A stretch of 64,000 nucleotides of DNA. Source: Austwickia chelonae (GTDB lineage: Bacteria > Actinomycetota > Actinomycetes > Actinomycetales > Dermatophilaceae). This document shows, piece after piece, positions 26,863 through 34,157 of the stretch (positions are counted from its first letter, which is position 1; every line of letters starts with the position of its first letter). The notes under the pieces were generated by a model. It made no database searches. It was not told the DNA's origin and saw nothing but the letters and a program-made list of their open reading frames with translations. The translations under genes and the position numbers were made by a program. The stretch is taken from positions 2,480,001-2,544,000 of the forward strand of contig NZ_CP031447.1 of NCBI RefSeq assembly GCF_003391095.1, given 5' to 3'.

Positions 26863-27495
26863 TCAGACGGCGGGCCTGGCAGGTGTCTGCAGGACTGCGT
26901 GAGGGACGACCGGCGCAGGCACGGTCGGTGCCGGTGGTCTCGTGGTCGCCGGCGCGCTGGGCTTGGCCGGTGGTGCCGGCGCTGCGGGCGGATTGGGGTG
27001 GGTTGTGCGGATCGGCGCAGGTTTCACTGTGGCCGACTGGTTTCCTCCTGGGCGCGTCGCGCTGGGGCAGCCGGGCCCCGCGGTGGCTCCGCTCGAGCAA
27101 GCACCGCTGGGGTTGACACCGCGTTGGCCGGGGATCGAGCTGGCCGGTCGAGGCTCCTGTTTTCCTGACGCCCCTGGGTGGTGGCCGTCGTGAGCCGTGC
27201 GGGTCGCCCGCTTGCCCGGAGACGCGCCGGGTGCCGCGATCCCGTGCCTCGGCGATCCGGCTTCTCCAGGAATTTCGGCGACGGCGTCCTCGGTGGCCGT
27301 TGACATGGTGACGGTAGCCCTGACCGGTGTACGTGTCCGATTGAAGCTGCATCCAGTGGCGAGCACGATGCTGGCGGACCCGATACAGATGACCGCCAAC
27401 GTTTTTCCAGTTCTCACGCCCCCGTACGTTACTCCTGCTGTCGCATGTCGGGAGGCCTGCTTGAATGCGTTTTTCACTGAAGCCCAGAGCGTCAT
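26863..27495 (-). CDS. Proline-rich lipoprotein
   Basis: A 210-residue protein with a long N-terminal region, hydrophobic segment TLAVICIGSASIVLATGC and lipobox LATGC (about residue 49). The mature part is a low-complexity chain of Pro, Ala, Thr, Ser and Gly, increasingly proline-rich toward the C-terminus. No folded domain is evident, so it is probably a wall-spanning surface lipoprotein of unknown role. The ATG at 27495 overlaps the stop of the small membrane-protein gene (ATGA), and the two form an operon. A similar lipoprotein lies at 29266. Confidence 0.6.
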   Translation of the reverse strand: MTLWASVKNAFKQASRHATAGVTYGGVRTGKTLAVICIGSASIVLATGCSFNRTRTPVRATVTMSTATEDAVAEIPGEAGSPRHGIAAPGASPGKRATRTAHDGHHPGASGKQEPRPASSIPGQRGVNPSGACSSGATAGPGCPSATRPGGNQSATVKPAPIRTTHPNPPAAPAPPAKPSAPATTRPPAPTVPAPVVPHAVLQTPARPAV

Positions 27496-27683
27496 CGCCC
27501 GATACCGCTTTCGTGTTCACGCAAGCCACGCTCGACCCTGAGGAGGATGAACGCACTGACCAGGTAGATCGCGAAGAGCGCCAGGGCAAGAGCCCAGGCC
27601 CACAGCGGAAGCATGTGGATCGTCAGGTCGACGGTCAGCAGGATGATCAGCGAGATCCCGAAGTGCATCAGCGGTTGGCGCAT
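27492..27683 (-). CDS. Small two-helix membrane protein
   Basis: A 63-residue protein: MRQPLMHFGISLIILLTVDL, then LPLWAWALALALFAIYLVSA and a charged tail LLRVERGLREHESGIGR. It has two hydrophobic helices and no recognised domain. GAGGGAAG lies 6 bases upstream of the ATG, a convincing start. It is translationally coupled to the proline-rich lipoprotein, so the two products probably act together at the membrane. Confidence 0.65.
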   Translation of the reverse strand: MRQPLMHFGISLIILLTVDLTIHMLPLWAWALALALFAIYLVSAFILLRVERGLREHESGIGR

Positions 27684-27850
27684 TTTCGCTTCCCTCGGCG
27701 GCCAGTGTTTCCGAGGTGCAGCCTAGGGCCAGCTGCGATTGCTCCGTCTCGCGGTCTCGTGAAAGACGGCCCTGGGGAGGGCCGTTCCTGTGGTTTGTAC
27801 GTGCTGCGGCATATCGCTGGGGGCAGGGAGCCGCAGCACGCACCGGTGGT

Positions 27851-28420
27851 TCAGCTGGCTTGAGCGTGTTCTTCCTGGGCGAGGTACCCGAAGGCCTCGC
27901 CCAGCACTGCGGAGAGCTGCGCGAGAGCTTCAGGGGCGGTGTCCGCGACCGTTGTGGACAGGGCTTCAGCCGCGCCAGCGATCGCTGCGGTGGTCGGCAG
28001 CACGACAGCTCCGGAGATCTGGAGCGCTTGGATCAAGCCGGCTTGCGCGTCTTTTCCGCCGCGCGGACCGGGAGAAGCCGTGATCACGGCAATGGGGCGG
28101 CCGACGAGGCAGCTGCGGCCGTAGGGGCGGGAGAGCCAGTCGAGGGTGTTCTTCAGTACTCCGGGGGCCTGGCCGTTGTAGGAGGGGCTGGCGATGACGA
28201 CGAGGTCGGCTTCGGCGACCAGGTTGCGGGCGGCGCGCACCGGTGCCGAGGTGTCGGCGGCGTCGAGCCCTTCTTCGTAATAGGGCAGCGCGGAGATGTC
28301 GATCCGGGAGATGCGGGTGTCGGGCTCCTGGGCCAGCACGAGGTCGGCGAAACGGTCCAGGGCGGCGGCATTGAACGATCCTGCACGGATGCTGCCGGGG
28401 ATCAGCACGACGTGGGTCAC
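27851..28420 (-). CDS. NADPH-dependent FMN reductase
   Basis: A 189-residue flavodoxin-fold reductase of the ArsH/SsuE/YieF group. The phosphate-binding loop is in LIPGSIRAGSFNAAAL (residues 7-22), the second flavin contact is SPSYNGQAPGVLKNTLDWLS, followed by SRPYG. Such enzymes reduce FMN, quinones or chromate using NADPH. The GTG at 28420 is chosen because CGGAG lies 7 bases upstream and the family begins at this point; a longer in-frame extension is not protein-like. It has no clear operon partner. Confidence 0.88.
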   Translation of the reverse strand: MTHVVLIPGSIRAGSFNAAALDRFADLVLAQEPDTRISRIDISALPYYEEGLDAADTSAPVRAARNLVAEADLVVIASPSYNGQAPGVLKNTLDWLSRPYGRSCLVGRPIAVITASPGPRGGKDAQAGLIQALQISGAVVLPTTAAIAGAAEALSTTVADTAPEALAQLSAVLGEAFGYLAQEEHAQAS

Positions 28421-28604
28421 TGTTGCTCCGATCGATGGTTCCGGCCTGGAGGCCGGGAGGTTGGCGCGATATTCCGGACGGGCCTGCACCCTCAGGGGGC
28501 GGCTCGTCGGGCACCATCCTGACAGATGCATGACATGTCACGCAAATGAGGTGCGAGCAGCCGGACTCAACGGCGGGCGAGCCAACGCTCGCGCAGCAGC
28601 CGAG

Positions 28605-28946
28605 TCAGCCAGCCAAGGGCTGCGGACGATTCCTGACCAGGAAAGCAACTGGGCCACCCATTGAATATCCGAGGAAGAACCAGTTCTCGGTCCAATACAC
28701 CAGGAAGAACCCGCCCAGCACGATTGCCACATCAACCGCACGATGCGCAGTCTCGTGCTTCATATCCGGCGCCTCCCCGGGCACCGACGAAAGGCGCCGG
28801 GAGAACATGGAAGCAACAAGGACATCCGCAGCACCGAGCGCAGCCAGACACAACCCCACGAACTGCCACCCGCTCAGATAGAGCGCAATGCCCACGACGA
28901 TCACGACAGCACCGGTGCCCAGGATCAACTTTCGAGGATTCTTCAT
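28605..28946 (-). CDS. Small membrane protein with a diverged paralogue nearby
   Basis: A 113-residue protein with hydrophobic segments KLILGTGAVVIVVGIALYL, FVGLCLAALGAADVLVASMF and VAIVLGGFFLVYWTENWFFL. The pattern HETAHRAVDVAIVLGGFFL is repeated as YETANKAVGAMGVLAGLFL in a degraded copy at 30537-30835. No function can be assigned. The ATG at 28946 begins MKNPRKLILG; upstream sequence is AT-rich and promoter-like. Codon use is moderately G+C-biased. Confidence 0.6.
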   Translation of the reverse strand: MKNPRKLILGTGAVVIVVGIALYLSGWQFVGLCLAALGAADVLVASMFSRRLSSVPGEAPDMKHETAHRAVDVAIVLGGFFLVYWTENWFFLGYSMGGPVAFLVRNRPQPLAG

Positions 28947-28964
28947 CGCTACCCGTACCACCAC

Positions 28965-29265
28965 TAGAAAGTCATCAACTTGACAGGACCCTCAAGATAT
29001 TTCCCGAAAGAAACACCAAAGACAGATTAACAGATGTGATCGGCATTCACAGAATGTGAGACCGATAATCTATCATCTCAGAAACCTGAACCTACCTTTT
29101 GTGAATTTTTTCCGCTTTAAAAAATCGGAGCGTCGCCATCCACCTGCATATAAAATCGACAGTCTCCGCGTCATGGGGACAACAGCTGCCAATCTCAGCG
29201 CAATTTTGGCACTTCCTTTTCCTACCGAGGAAGGCGCGGCCACGGTCGTCTCGTTCAGGAGTAAC
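28965..29265. other. AT-rich intergenic region
   Basis: Three hundred bases between divergent genes, with runs such as GAATTTTTTCCGC and a TATAAAAT at about 29151. It probably holds the promoters of the flanking membrane-protein and lipoprotein genes. No RNA gene or repeat was recognised. Confidence 0.4.
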
Positions 29266-29841
29266 ATGCAGGCCGTGAGTGTGACATCTCGTTCGATAAT
29301 GGCCTTGTCCATGGTGGCGACCCTAGCTTCCTTGACAGGGTGCTCCGCCGTTGAGCGAGTTCCCTCACGAGTCGTCACCGTGACCGCTGACCCATCTGCC
29401 GCACCAACGACAGCAGCTCCGTCGAGACTGAGCGAAGCGCCTGTTCCAGCAGGAGCCGCTCAGATTCCTGCCGAGAGCCGTTCCTACAACGACTCTCCGT
29501 TGCCAGACGGGACGGCGAGCTCCGAGGTCGGAGCAGATGAGTACGGAGCTCGTCTGATGGCCTGCCCGAATGGTGGCCTGCGTGTTTACGGGTGCAGGGA
29601 TGCTCCACCACCCGGGTACGGTCCGCACTCAAAGGCGCCGACTCCCCCGCCAGTCAGGACACCGGAACTGATGCCTGTACCTTCGGACGCTGCGCCCATG
29701 CATCGACCGCCCGATCTATCTGGGCGCAAGCCACCTGCAGCTCCACCTGCTCCGCCTAAGCCTCCTGCCCCTAAACCCCCGGCGGCCAAGCCTCCTGCCG
29801 CTCCACCCGTGGCTCCACCTGCGCCCCCGGCCACGCCATGA
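29266..29841 (+). CDS. Proline-rich lipoprotein
   Basis: A 191-residue lipoprotein: MQAVSVTSRSIMALSMVATL, then lipobox SLTGC (Cys at about 25), a middle part with two cysteines (MACPNGGLRVYGC) and a C-terminal tail of almost pure Pro-Ala-Lys repeats (KPPAAPPAPPKPPAPKPPAA). CAGGAGTAAC sits immediately before the ATG, an excellent SD, so earlier in-frame starts are rejected. Architecture resembles the lipoprotein at 26863 (lipobox plus proline tail), though the sequences are not clearly homologous. Probably anchored to the membrane with a wall-spanning stalk. Confidence 0.7.
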   Translation: MQAVSVTSRSIMALSMVATLASLTGCSAVERVPSRVVTVTADPSAAPTTAAPSRLSEAPVPAGAAQIPAESRSYNDSPLPDGTASSEVGADEYGARLMACPNGGLRVYGCRDAPPPGYGPHSKAPTPPPVRTPELMPVPSDAAPMHRPPDLSGRKPPAAPPAPPKPPAPKPPAAKPPAAPPVAPPAPPATP

Positions 29842-29858
29842 GTGGCTGTCGATGACAG

Positions 29859-29999
29859 TCACACCACTTCCCGGTTGATCGTCAGCTCGCCGATCTCTAC
29901 CCGTCTGAGCTTGATCGTGTAGTCACCCGCTGCTCCACCGCGCCAGGAGGCCACGACACGGCTGACATGTGCCTCGAAGATCGCGGGGGACACTGTCAT
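29859..29999 (-). CDS. Short hypothetical frame, possible gene fragment
   Basis: A 46-codon frame from ATG 29999: MTVSPAIFEAHVSRVVASWR and then TIKLRRVEIGELTINREVV. Third positions are strongly G+C, as in real genes here, and the frame stays open upstream to beyond 30100, so this may be the C-terminal end of a longer decayed gene. No family is recognised. It is convergent with the lipoprotein; a 9-bp hairpin at 29842-29862 lies between them. Confidence 0.3.
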   Translation of the reverse strand: MTVSPAIFEAHVSRVVASWRGGAAGDYTIKLRRVEIGELTINREVV

Positions 30000-30138
30000 T
30001 TCACGCGGTGCTGTCCCATCGGCCAGGGTGGGATTTATGACGCTCCTCTGACCGAATCGAGGCACTCTCTTCTCAGCAACTTCACAGCACCACCGCTGGT
30101 CAGAGGTAAACCTGGAGAAGGGATGCGAAGCACCCTTG

Positions 30139-30405
30139 ATGCCGCACCCTCCAAAGCGCCCATCTGTCCTCGTCCGCGGTCACGACGCCAAACGCGATTT
30201 CACGGCTCTGCCTGCCATCGATCGAGCCAAACTAGACCCGCCGCAACCGCTGAAAGAAGTTCCCATCTTCTATAACGCTCCACAGGGCTCGAGCAAATGG
30301 ATCGTCCACCGGCTGACTCGCGACCGGGAAGCCATAGCAGGTGCGGGTACGCACGCGATCCATTGGTGCACCCTCAGCACAGGCAGAATCCTCCCTGCCT
30401 ACTGA
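30139..30405 (+). CDS. Hypothetical protein
   Basis: An 88-residue frame beginning MPHPPKRPSVLVRGHDAKRD and ending WCTLSTGRILPAY. It has a GAAGGGATG about 20 bases upstream and fairly even codon use. No family is recognised and no membrane segment is present. Surroundings are decayed sequence, so it may not be expressed. Confidence 0.3.
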   Translation: MPHPPKRPSVLVRGHDAKRDFTALPAIDRAKLDPPQPLKEVPIFYNAPQGSSKWIVHRLTRDREAIAGAGTHAIHWCTLSTGRILPAY

Positions 30406-31486
30406 ACGACCCACTCTTTGCAGATAATTACCCAGGGGACATGAACCCGTGAAAGGCTTCCGACTTCCTCTCCGTGAGGAAGCGGAGAACCTTCATCCCT
30501 TTACCCAATTTTATTGGCTAGAAGGATTTCTAGTCCTCAAGGCAGCCACTCCCACAAATGAGAGCCCAATAAAAACCAGTTATCTAAATAATATGATAGG
30601 AAAAGACCGGCCAATACACCCATGGCGCCGACCGCCTTGTTGGCGGTTTCATATTTCGGGACGCACCCAGTGCCCCCATTGGTCTTACTGAAGTAAATCA
30701 CTGTGGCGAATATTTCGATAACGCCAAGAAAATTGAGCGCAAAGCCAACAGTTTTAAAGCCGAATAGATGAAGAAGTTCACCGCAGACAATCTGCGCATT
30801 GGCGGCGCCGCAGATGAATCATTGGGATTTCTCAAGACGAGCCCCTAATGCTTCCAACTCTTGGGTTGGGCTCAACAGAATTTCCTATTGGTCCCAACAG
30901 AACTTTACCTGTAATTCTTCCCGACGAATGCCCAGAAGGCGAGCTCCACACCAAGAGTAATGGCCCTCACGGCAGGGTTTATCTTGGCCAAGGCCAGAGC
31001 CTTCTGTCATGCAGGTCCGCGCGCATGGCCCGTTGCAGTCACCAAAAGACTACAGACGTAAGCCATGTTGCGAGGAACGATGGCGGACCATTCGTAACAT
31101 CTTCCATGTTGCTTCTTGTGCTGGACGTCTACTTCGCACCGCACGCCTCGAAGATTACGTCCATAACAGGAGTTTGCAAATACTGAAAGTCGATCATCTT
31201 CATGCCGGGGAAATGAAATTGTTTTCATGGAACGAACGGCAAGGCCTATGCGAATTAAACCCGCAATGGGTGATATTCTGAATTTAGATTGTTCTCGATC
31301 AGGATGGTTGGGGAATGGTGACCTCCAGCGGTCGCCTACTGTGCAGCCGCCCCCTATCCATGATGAAGCGAGGAGAGGGTCCGGGTTTTGTTTACTTACC
31401 GTTGATGATGGTTCCGACGTGGTGATCGGCGTATCCGGCAGTCTGGATGATCCGGTACTTCGTAGTGCTCATTGGACCCTGCTATG
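30406..31486. other. AT-rich decayed region
   Basis: About 1.1 kb with much lower G+C than the rest. It contains the degenerate membrane-protein copy described separately and, on the minus strand near 30910-31010, a stretch reading KALALAKINPAVRAITLGVE that also looks like part of a membrane protein but is bounded by stops. No intact gene, RNA or repeat array was recognised. Confidence 0.5.
30537..30835 (-). pseudogene. Degenerate copy of the 28605-28946 membrane protein
   Basis: The minus-strand frame ending at TGA 30537-30539 reads GELLHLFGFKTVGFALNFLG, then YETANKAVGAMGVLAGLFLS and YYLDNWFLLGSHLWEWLP. It aligns along its length with the intact protein (ALYLSGWQFVGLCLAALGA and HETAHRAVDVAIVLGGFFLV). 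A stop codon sits where the N-terminus should be and no start is available, and the copy is AT-rich. Either a laterally acquired relative that lost its start, or a decaying duplicate. Confidence 0.5.
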
Positions 31487-31846
31487 TCAGCCGACGAGCT
31501 GGGAGATTCGCCCCCTGGAGACGCCCATCACGACGGCGGAGTCTGTGACCGATAGGCCCATGCTCCGCAACTCCGAAGCAACGGCCCGAGCTTGTGCGGC
31601 AGCATCCTGGGACGCCTTGGCAGCCGCTTCGGTGGACTCTCGCGCAGCGGCAACTTTCGCTTCGTACCCGTCCAGGTCGATGGTGAGTGCGACCGGTGCA
31701 GTGCATTTATGGCCGGTCTCCAGGGTCATGTAATCGTGGACTTCACGCTCCACGGCCTTCTGGTCAAGCGTGCGGGACTGGGTGACTCCGTATCCGTCGA
31801 TGTGGAGTTCCCAGCCCCCCTTCCCTCCTGACCGTCCTGGCGGCAT
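31487..31846 (-). CDS. HicB-like antitoxin with C-terminal helix-turn-helix
   Basis: A 119-residue protein. The N-terminal half (GGWELHIDGYGVTQSRTLDQ, then AVEREVHDYMTLET) resembles the HicB-type degraded RNase-H fold, followed by an Ala-rich helix (AAKASQDAAAQARAVASELR) and a C-terminal helix-turn-helix GLSVTDSAVVMGVSRGRISQ. This combination is frequent in actinobacterial solitary HicB-like proteins. The ATG at 31846 has TTGGAGGA 8 bases upstream. No HicA-like toxin is adjacent, so it may be an orphan regulator. It lies directly against the integrase remnant. Confidence 0.65.
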   Translation of the reverse strand: MPPGRSGGKGGWELHIDGYGVTQSRTLDQKAVEREVHDYMTLETGHKCTAPVALTIDLDGYEAKVAAARESTEAAAKASQDAAAQARAVASELRSMGLSVTDSAVVMGVSRGRISQLVG

Positions 31847-31853
31847 CCGGGCG

Positions 31854-31978
31854 TCCTCCAAGGTGCTGCGACATTCAAACCCGACGATCACGGCGACGAT
31901 CTACAGCCACATAACGCTGGGCAAGCAGGCCAGCTCTTCTCACACATCGACGCCGCGCTCGCGGGAGCACCACAATAG
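31854..31978 (+). pseudogene. C-terminal remnant of a tyrosine integrase
   Basis: The plus strand reads SKVLRHSNPTITATIYSHIT, the box around the catalytic Tyr of phage-type integrases (usual form LGHSNPTITLxxYSHV), then LGKQA. After a +1 shift it continues FSHIDAALAGAPQ and stops at TAG 31976-31978, exactly as integrase C-termini end. The rest of the gene is gone. Its position 230 bases from a tRNA-Thr gene suggests a former integrative element that used the tRNA as attachment site. Confidence 0.65.
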
Positions 31979-32163
31979 GAGCCTCAGACGGCATGAGGTC
32001 GCGACGGACGCCCCCACACGGGACCGTCCGTGTCAACTACGAGCAATGGAACGCCGCCACGATCGTCGTCACCGCAAGCATGACTGTGAAGAAGACCAGG
32101 GCCTCGCGTGGCGTTCACGGTCTGTGCGCATACTGTTGCACACAAGACCCCAGAAAACCGGCT

Positions 32164-32198
32164 AGAGGCGGCTCTCCCTGCAGGGGAAAACCGCCTCT
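32164..32198 (-). terminator. Hairpin downstream of tRNA-Thr
   Basis: Eight-base arms AGAGGCGG (32164-32171) and CCGCCTCT (32191-32198) flank a loop that contains TTTTCC on the minus strand. It lies 10 bases beyond the tRNA 3' end, a suitable place for its terminator. Confidence 0.6.
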
Positions 32199-32207
32199 GA
32201 GCTGCGG

Positions 32208-32280
32208 AGCTGGAGAAGGGACTCGAACCCTCAACCACCTGTTTACAAGACAGGTGCGCTGCCAATTGCGCCACTCCAGC
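32208..32280 (-). tRNA. tRNA-Thr (anticodon TGT)
   Basis: Read on the minus strand it starts GCTGGAGTGGCGCAATTGG and ends in CTCCAGC plus a T discriminator. The acceptor stem pairs 7 of 7, the anticodon loop is CTTGTAA within CCTGT/ACAGG, giving TGT, and the T arm is GAGGGTTCGAGTCCCTT. CCA is not encoded. Length is 73 bases. Confidence 0.95.
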
Positions 32281-32398
32281 AGTCGGCTTGCACTGGGCAA
32301 GCCTGGTTCAGACTAGACGATTTTTGTCGAGCAGCCGAAATCGCAGGCAGTCAGAGAGTGTTTCTCCTGTTGCTGTCGCTGCTCCGGACCCTGGAACG

Positions 32399-32446
32399 CC
32401 GTAGTGGGTGCGCCTCTCCCCTGGCTTGGAGGCGCACCCACTACGG
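32399..32446 (-). terminator. Terminator hairpin of the rpf gene
   Basis: Perfect 18-bp arms (CCGTAGTGGGTGCGCCTC at 32399-32416 and its complement at 32429-32446) with a 12-base loop, 75 bases beyond the rpf stop on the minus strand. Confidence 0.8.
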
Positions 32447-32521
32447 GTAAAGCAGTCGACGGTCCGGTCGAGGTGAGGACCACGGTCAGCCGCGGTGACG
32501 ACCGGAAGATGTCGAGCCAGT

Positions 32522-33394
32522 TCAGCTGTAAGCCACCGGGTCGGCGTTGAGGCCAACAGTCTCCGGGGAGATGTTGCCACCCTCAGCAGCCAGCATCAGC
32601 GACTGCAGGCTCGCCGCAGCCACCTCCGCACGAGCGTGCGCCGCGAGGGAGACCAGCATCGGCTGGGTGAAGTAGTCCAGCCCGGAAGCCTTCATCCCGA
32701 AGAGCTTCTCGGTGGCGGCGATCGTGGCGGCGTCGGTCTTGCCCGTCTCCGTCACGCCGAGGCGCGCCTGCAAGGCGGACAGGGCTGCCTTGTCCCAGGT
32801 TCCGGTCGTCTCGCCGCCGAGCCACTGCTGCACCATCTGCGTGTCCGCAGAGCTCAACTGGCCGTATGCCGGCTTCACCGGGGCAACAGCCTTCGGGGGT
32901 GTGGCGGCCACCGCGGCCGGCTTCGTCGCCGCAGCCGGCTTGGCGCTGGTCTGCGCGGGGTTGACCTGAGCGGCCGGCTTGGCGACGGCGCCGCCGCCCA
33001 CCGAACCGGAGGCCTTGGTCAGACCGGCCTTGACCGAACACACCGGCCAGGCTCCGGGGCCCTGCATGGCAAGAAGCTTCTGCCCGACGGCGATCTGTGC
33101 CTCACGGCTGGCCAGATCCGGGCGTGCCGCATAAGCGGAGCCACCCGCACCCTGCCAGCTGCGCAAGGAGAACTGGAGGCCACCGTAGTAACCGTTGCCA
33201 TTGTTGATGTGCCAGTTGCCGCCGGCCTCGCACTGGGCGAGACGGTCCCAGGCATTGCCACCGGCAGGGGCTGCCTGCGCAGGGATGGCGGCCATGCCCA
33301 CGCCGACCGTGGCCGTGGCGACACCGAGGGCGCCAGCCTTGACGGTACGGCGGACTGAACGGCGAGGGGAAGCGTGCTTAGGGGTATAGGCCAT
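32522..33394 (-). CDS. rpf: Resuscitation-promoting-factor-like transglycosylase
   Basis: A 290-residue secreted protein. The signal peptide ends AIPAQA-AP (residue 41). The Rpf transglycosylase domain follows at once: WDRLAQCEAGGNWHINNGNG with catalytic Glu56 and YYGGLQFSLRSWQGAGG. An Ala/Pro/Lys linker leads to a C-terminal region of about 110 residues that looks like a peptidoglycan-binding-type helical module (LSSADTQMVQQWLGGE onward) and includes TWDKAALSALQARLGV. It should cleave peptidoglycan during regrowth and division. Expression is probably set by the c-di-AMP riboswitch upstream. Confidence 0.9.
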   Translation of the reverse strand: MAYTPKHASPRRSVRRTVKAGALGVATATVGVGMAAIPAQAAPAGGNAWDRLAQCEAGGNWHINNGNGYYGGLQFSLRSWQGAGGSAYAARPDLASREAQIAVGQKLLAMQGPGAWPVCSVKAGLTKASGSVGGGAVAKPAAQVNPAQTSAKPAAATKPAAVAATPPKAVAPVKPAYGQLSSADTQMVQQWLGGETTGTWDKAALSALQARLGVTETGKTDAATIAATEKLFGMKASGLDYFTQPMLVSLAAHARAEVAAASLQSLMLAAEGGNISPETVGLNADPVAYS

Positions 33395-33421
33395 GTGCTG
33401 CTCAATGTCCTTCCTGACGAG

Positions 33422-33600
33422 CGCCTACGGGGTCAGCTGTCGGGTTCGGGCTGCCAGGTGCCCGGCCGACCGGAGTCGGCTTCACCCCAAGCCGTCATAG
33501 CTACGGCGGTCCGGCGGGTGCCGGTGGGTTCCCCGTCATCGTCTCTGCCGACCCGGAGGCCGACCGTGTCCGCCGACGAATGTTGGGCGCACCGGACACG
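33422..33600 (-). promoter_or_regulatory. Cyclic-di-AMP (ydaO-type) riboswitch before rpf
   Basis: On the minus strand the leader carries GGGGAACCCACC (about 33526-33533), GGGGTGAAGCC (33481-33488) and the 3' block CCCGAACCCGACAGCTGACC followed by CCGTAGGCG at 33422-33428. This is the conserved set of the ydaO/yuaA aptamer, which in actinobacteria often precedes rpf genes and turns them off when c-di-AMP is high. The 5' limit is approximate. Confidence 0.85.
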
Positions 33601-34157
33601 TGTAACGGTTGGTTGTGCAGTTTAGTTGTACTGGCTGAATACCGTACGTCGTTCGCCCGAGCCGTCCACGATCGGGTTGTGGAGCTCGGAAGTACGGCCA
33701 CTCACACGCGGTTGAGACGACTTCAGCGTAACGACAGGGGCGCTGCTGAGTCTCAATTCCGCATCGTCGATCATCCGGATCCGCGGGCCTCTCGCCGCCC
33801 CCTTTGGCAATTCTGCAGGCAAGAGGCATGTTCCGTTCCGGATCCCCACTCGACCGCGAGACACCGAACCTGAAAATAATCTCAGAAAACGGCCGGAATT
33901 ATGTCCGTATTTCGAGAGTCGCCCCGCTCTTCGCCGATCGTTTCGCGAGTTGATCCCAGCTGACATCCAGCGCAGGTGAAGTATCAACGAATCGACTTGC
34001 GTCCCGGCCAGATCCACAAAAGACCTGTTCGCGGCAGGGTTCCTCTCCAAAGATTACGATTCGGAATCGACCGAGGAGGTACCGACAAAGTTCAACGACT
34101 CCGCACCCACCCCGGACGAAAAAGAGGGCGGGAGCTCTCGGCCACCCGCCCGCCTCC
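33601..34157. other. Intergenic region upstream of the rpf riboswitch
   Basis: About 550 bases between the kinase stop and the riboswitch. It probably contains the rpf promoter. Several frames are open on both strands but none has protein-like composition with a good start; I see no RNA gene or repeat. Confidence 0.4.

Noticed and set aside
33622-34050. Minus-strand 142-codon frame between kinase and riboswitch
   Set aside because: Composition is Arg/Ser-rich shadow type and the area is expected to hold the rpf promoter.
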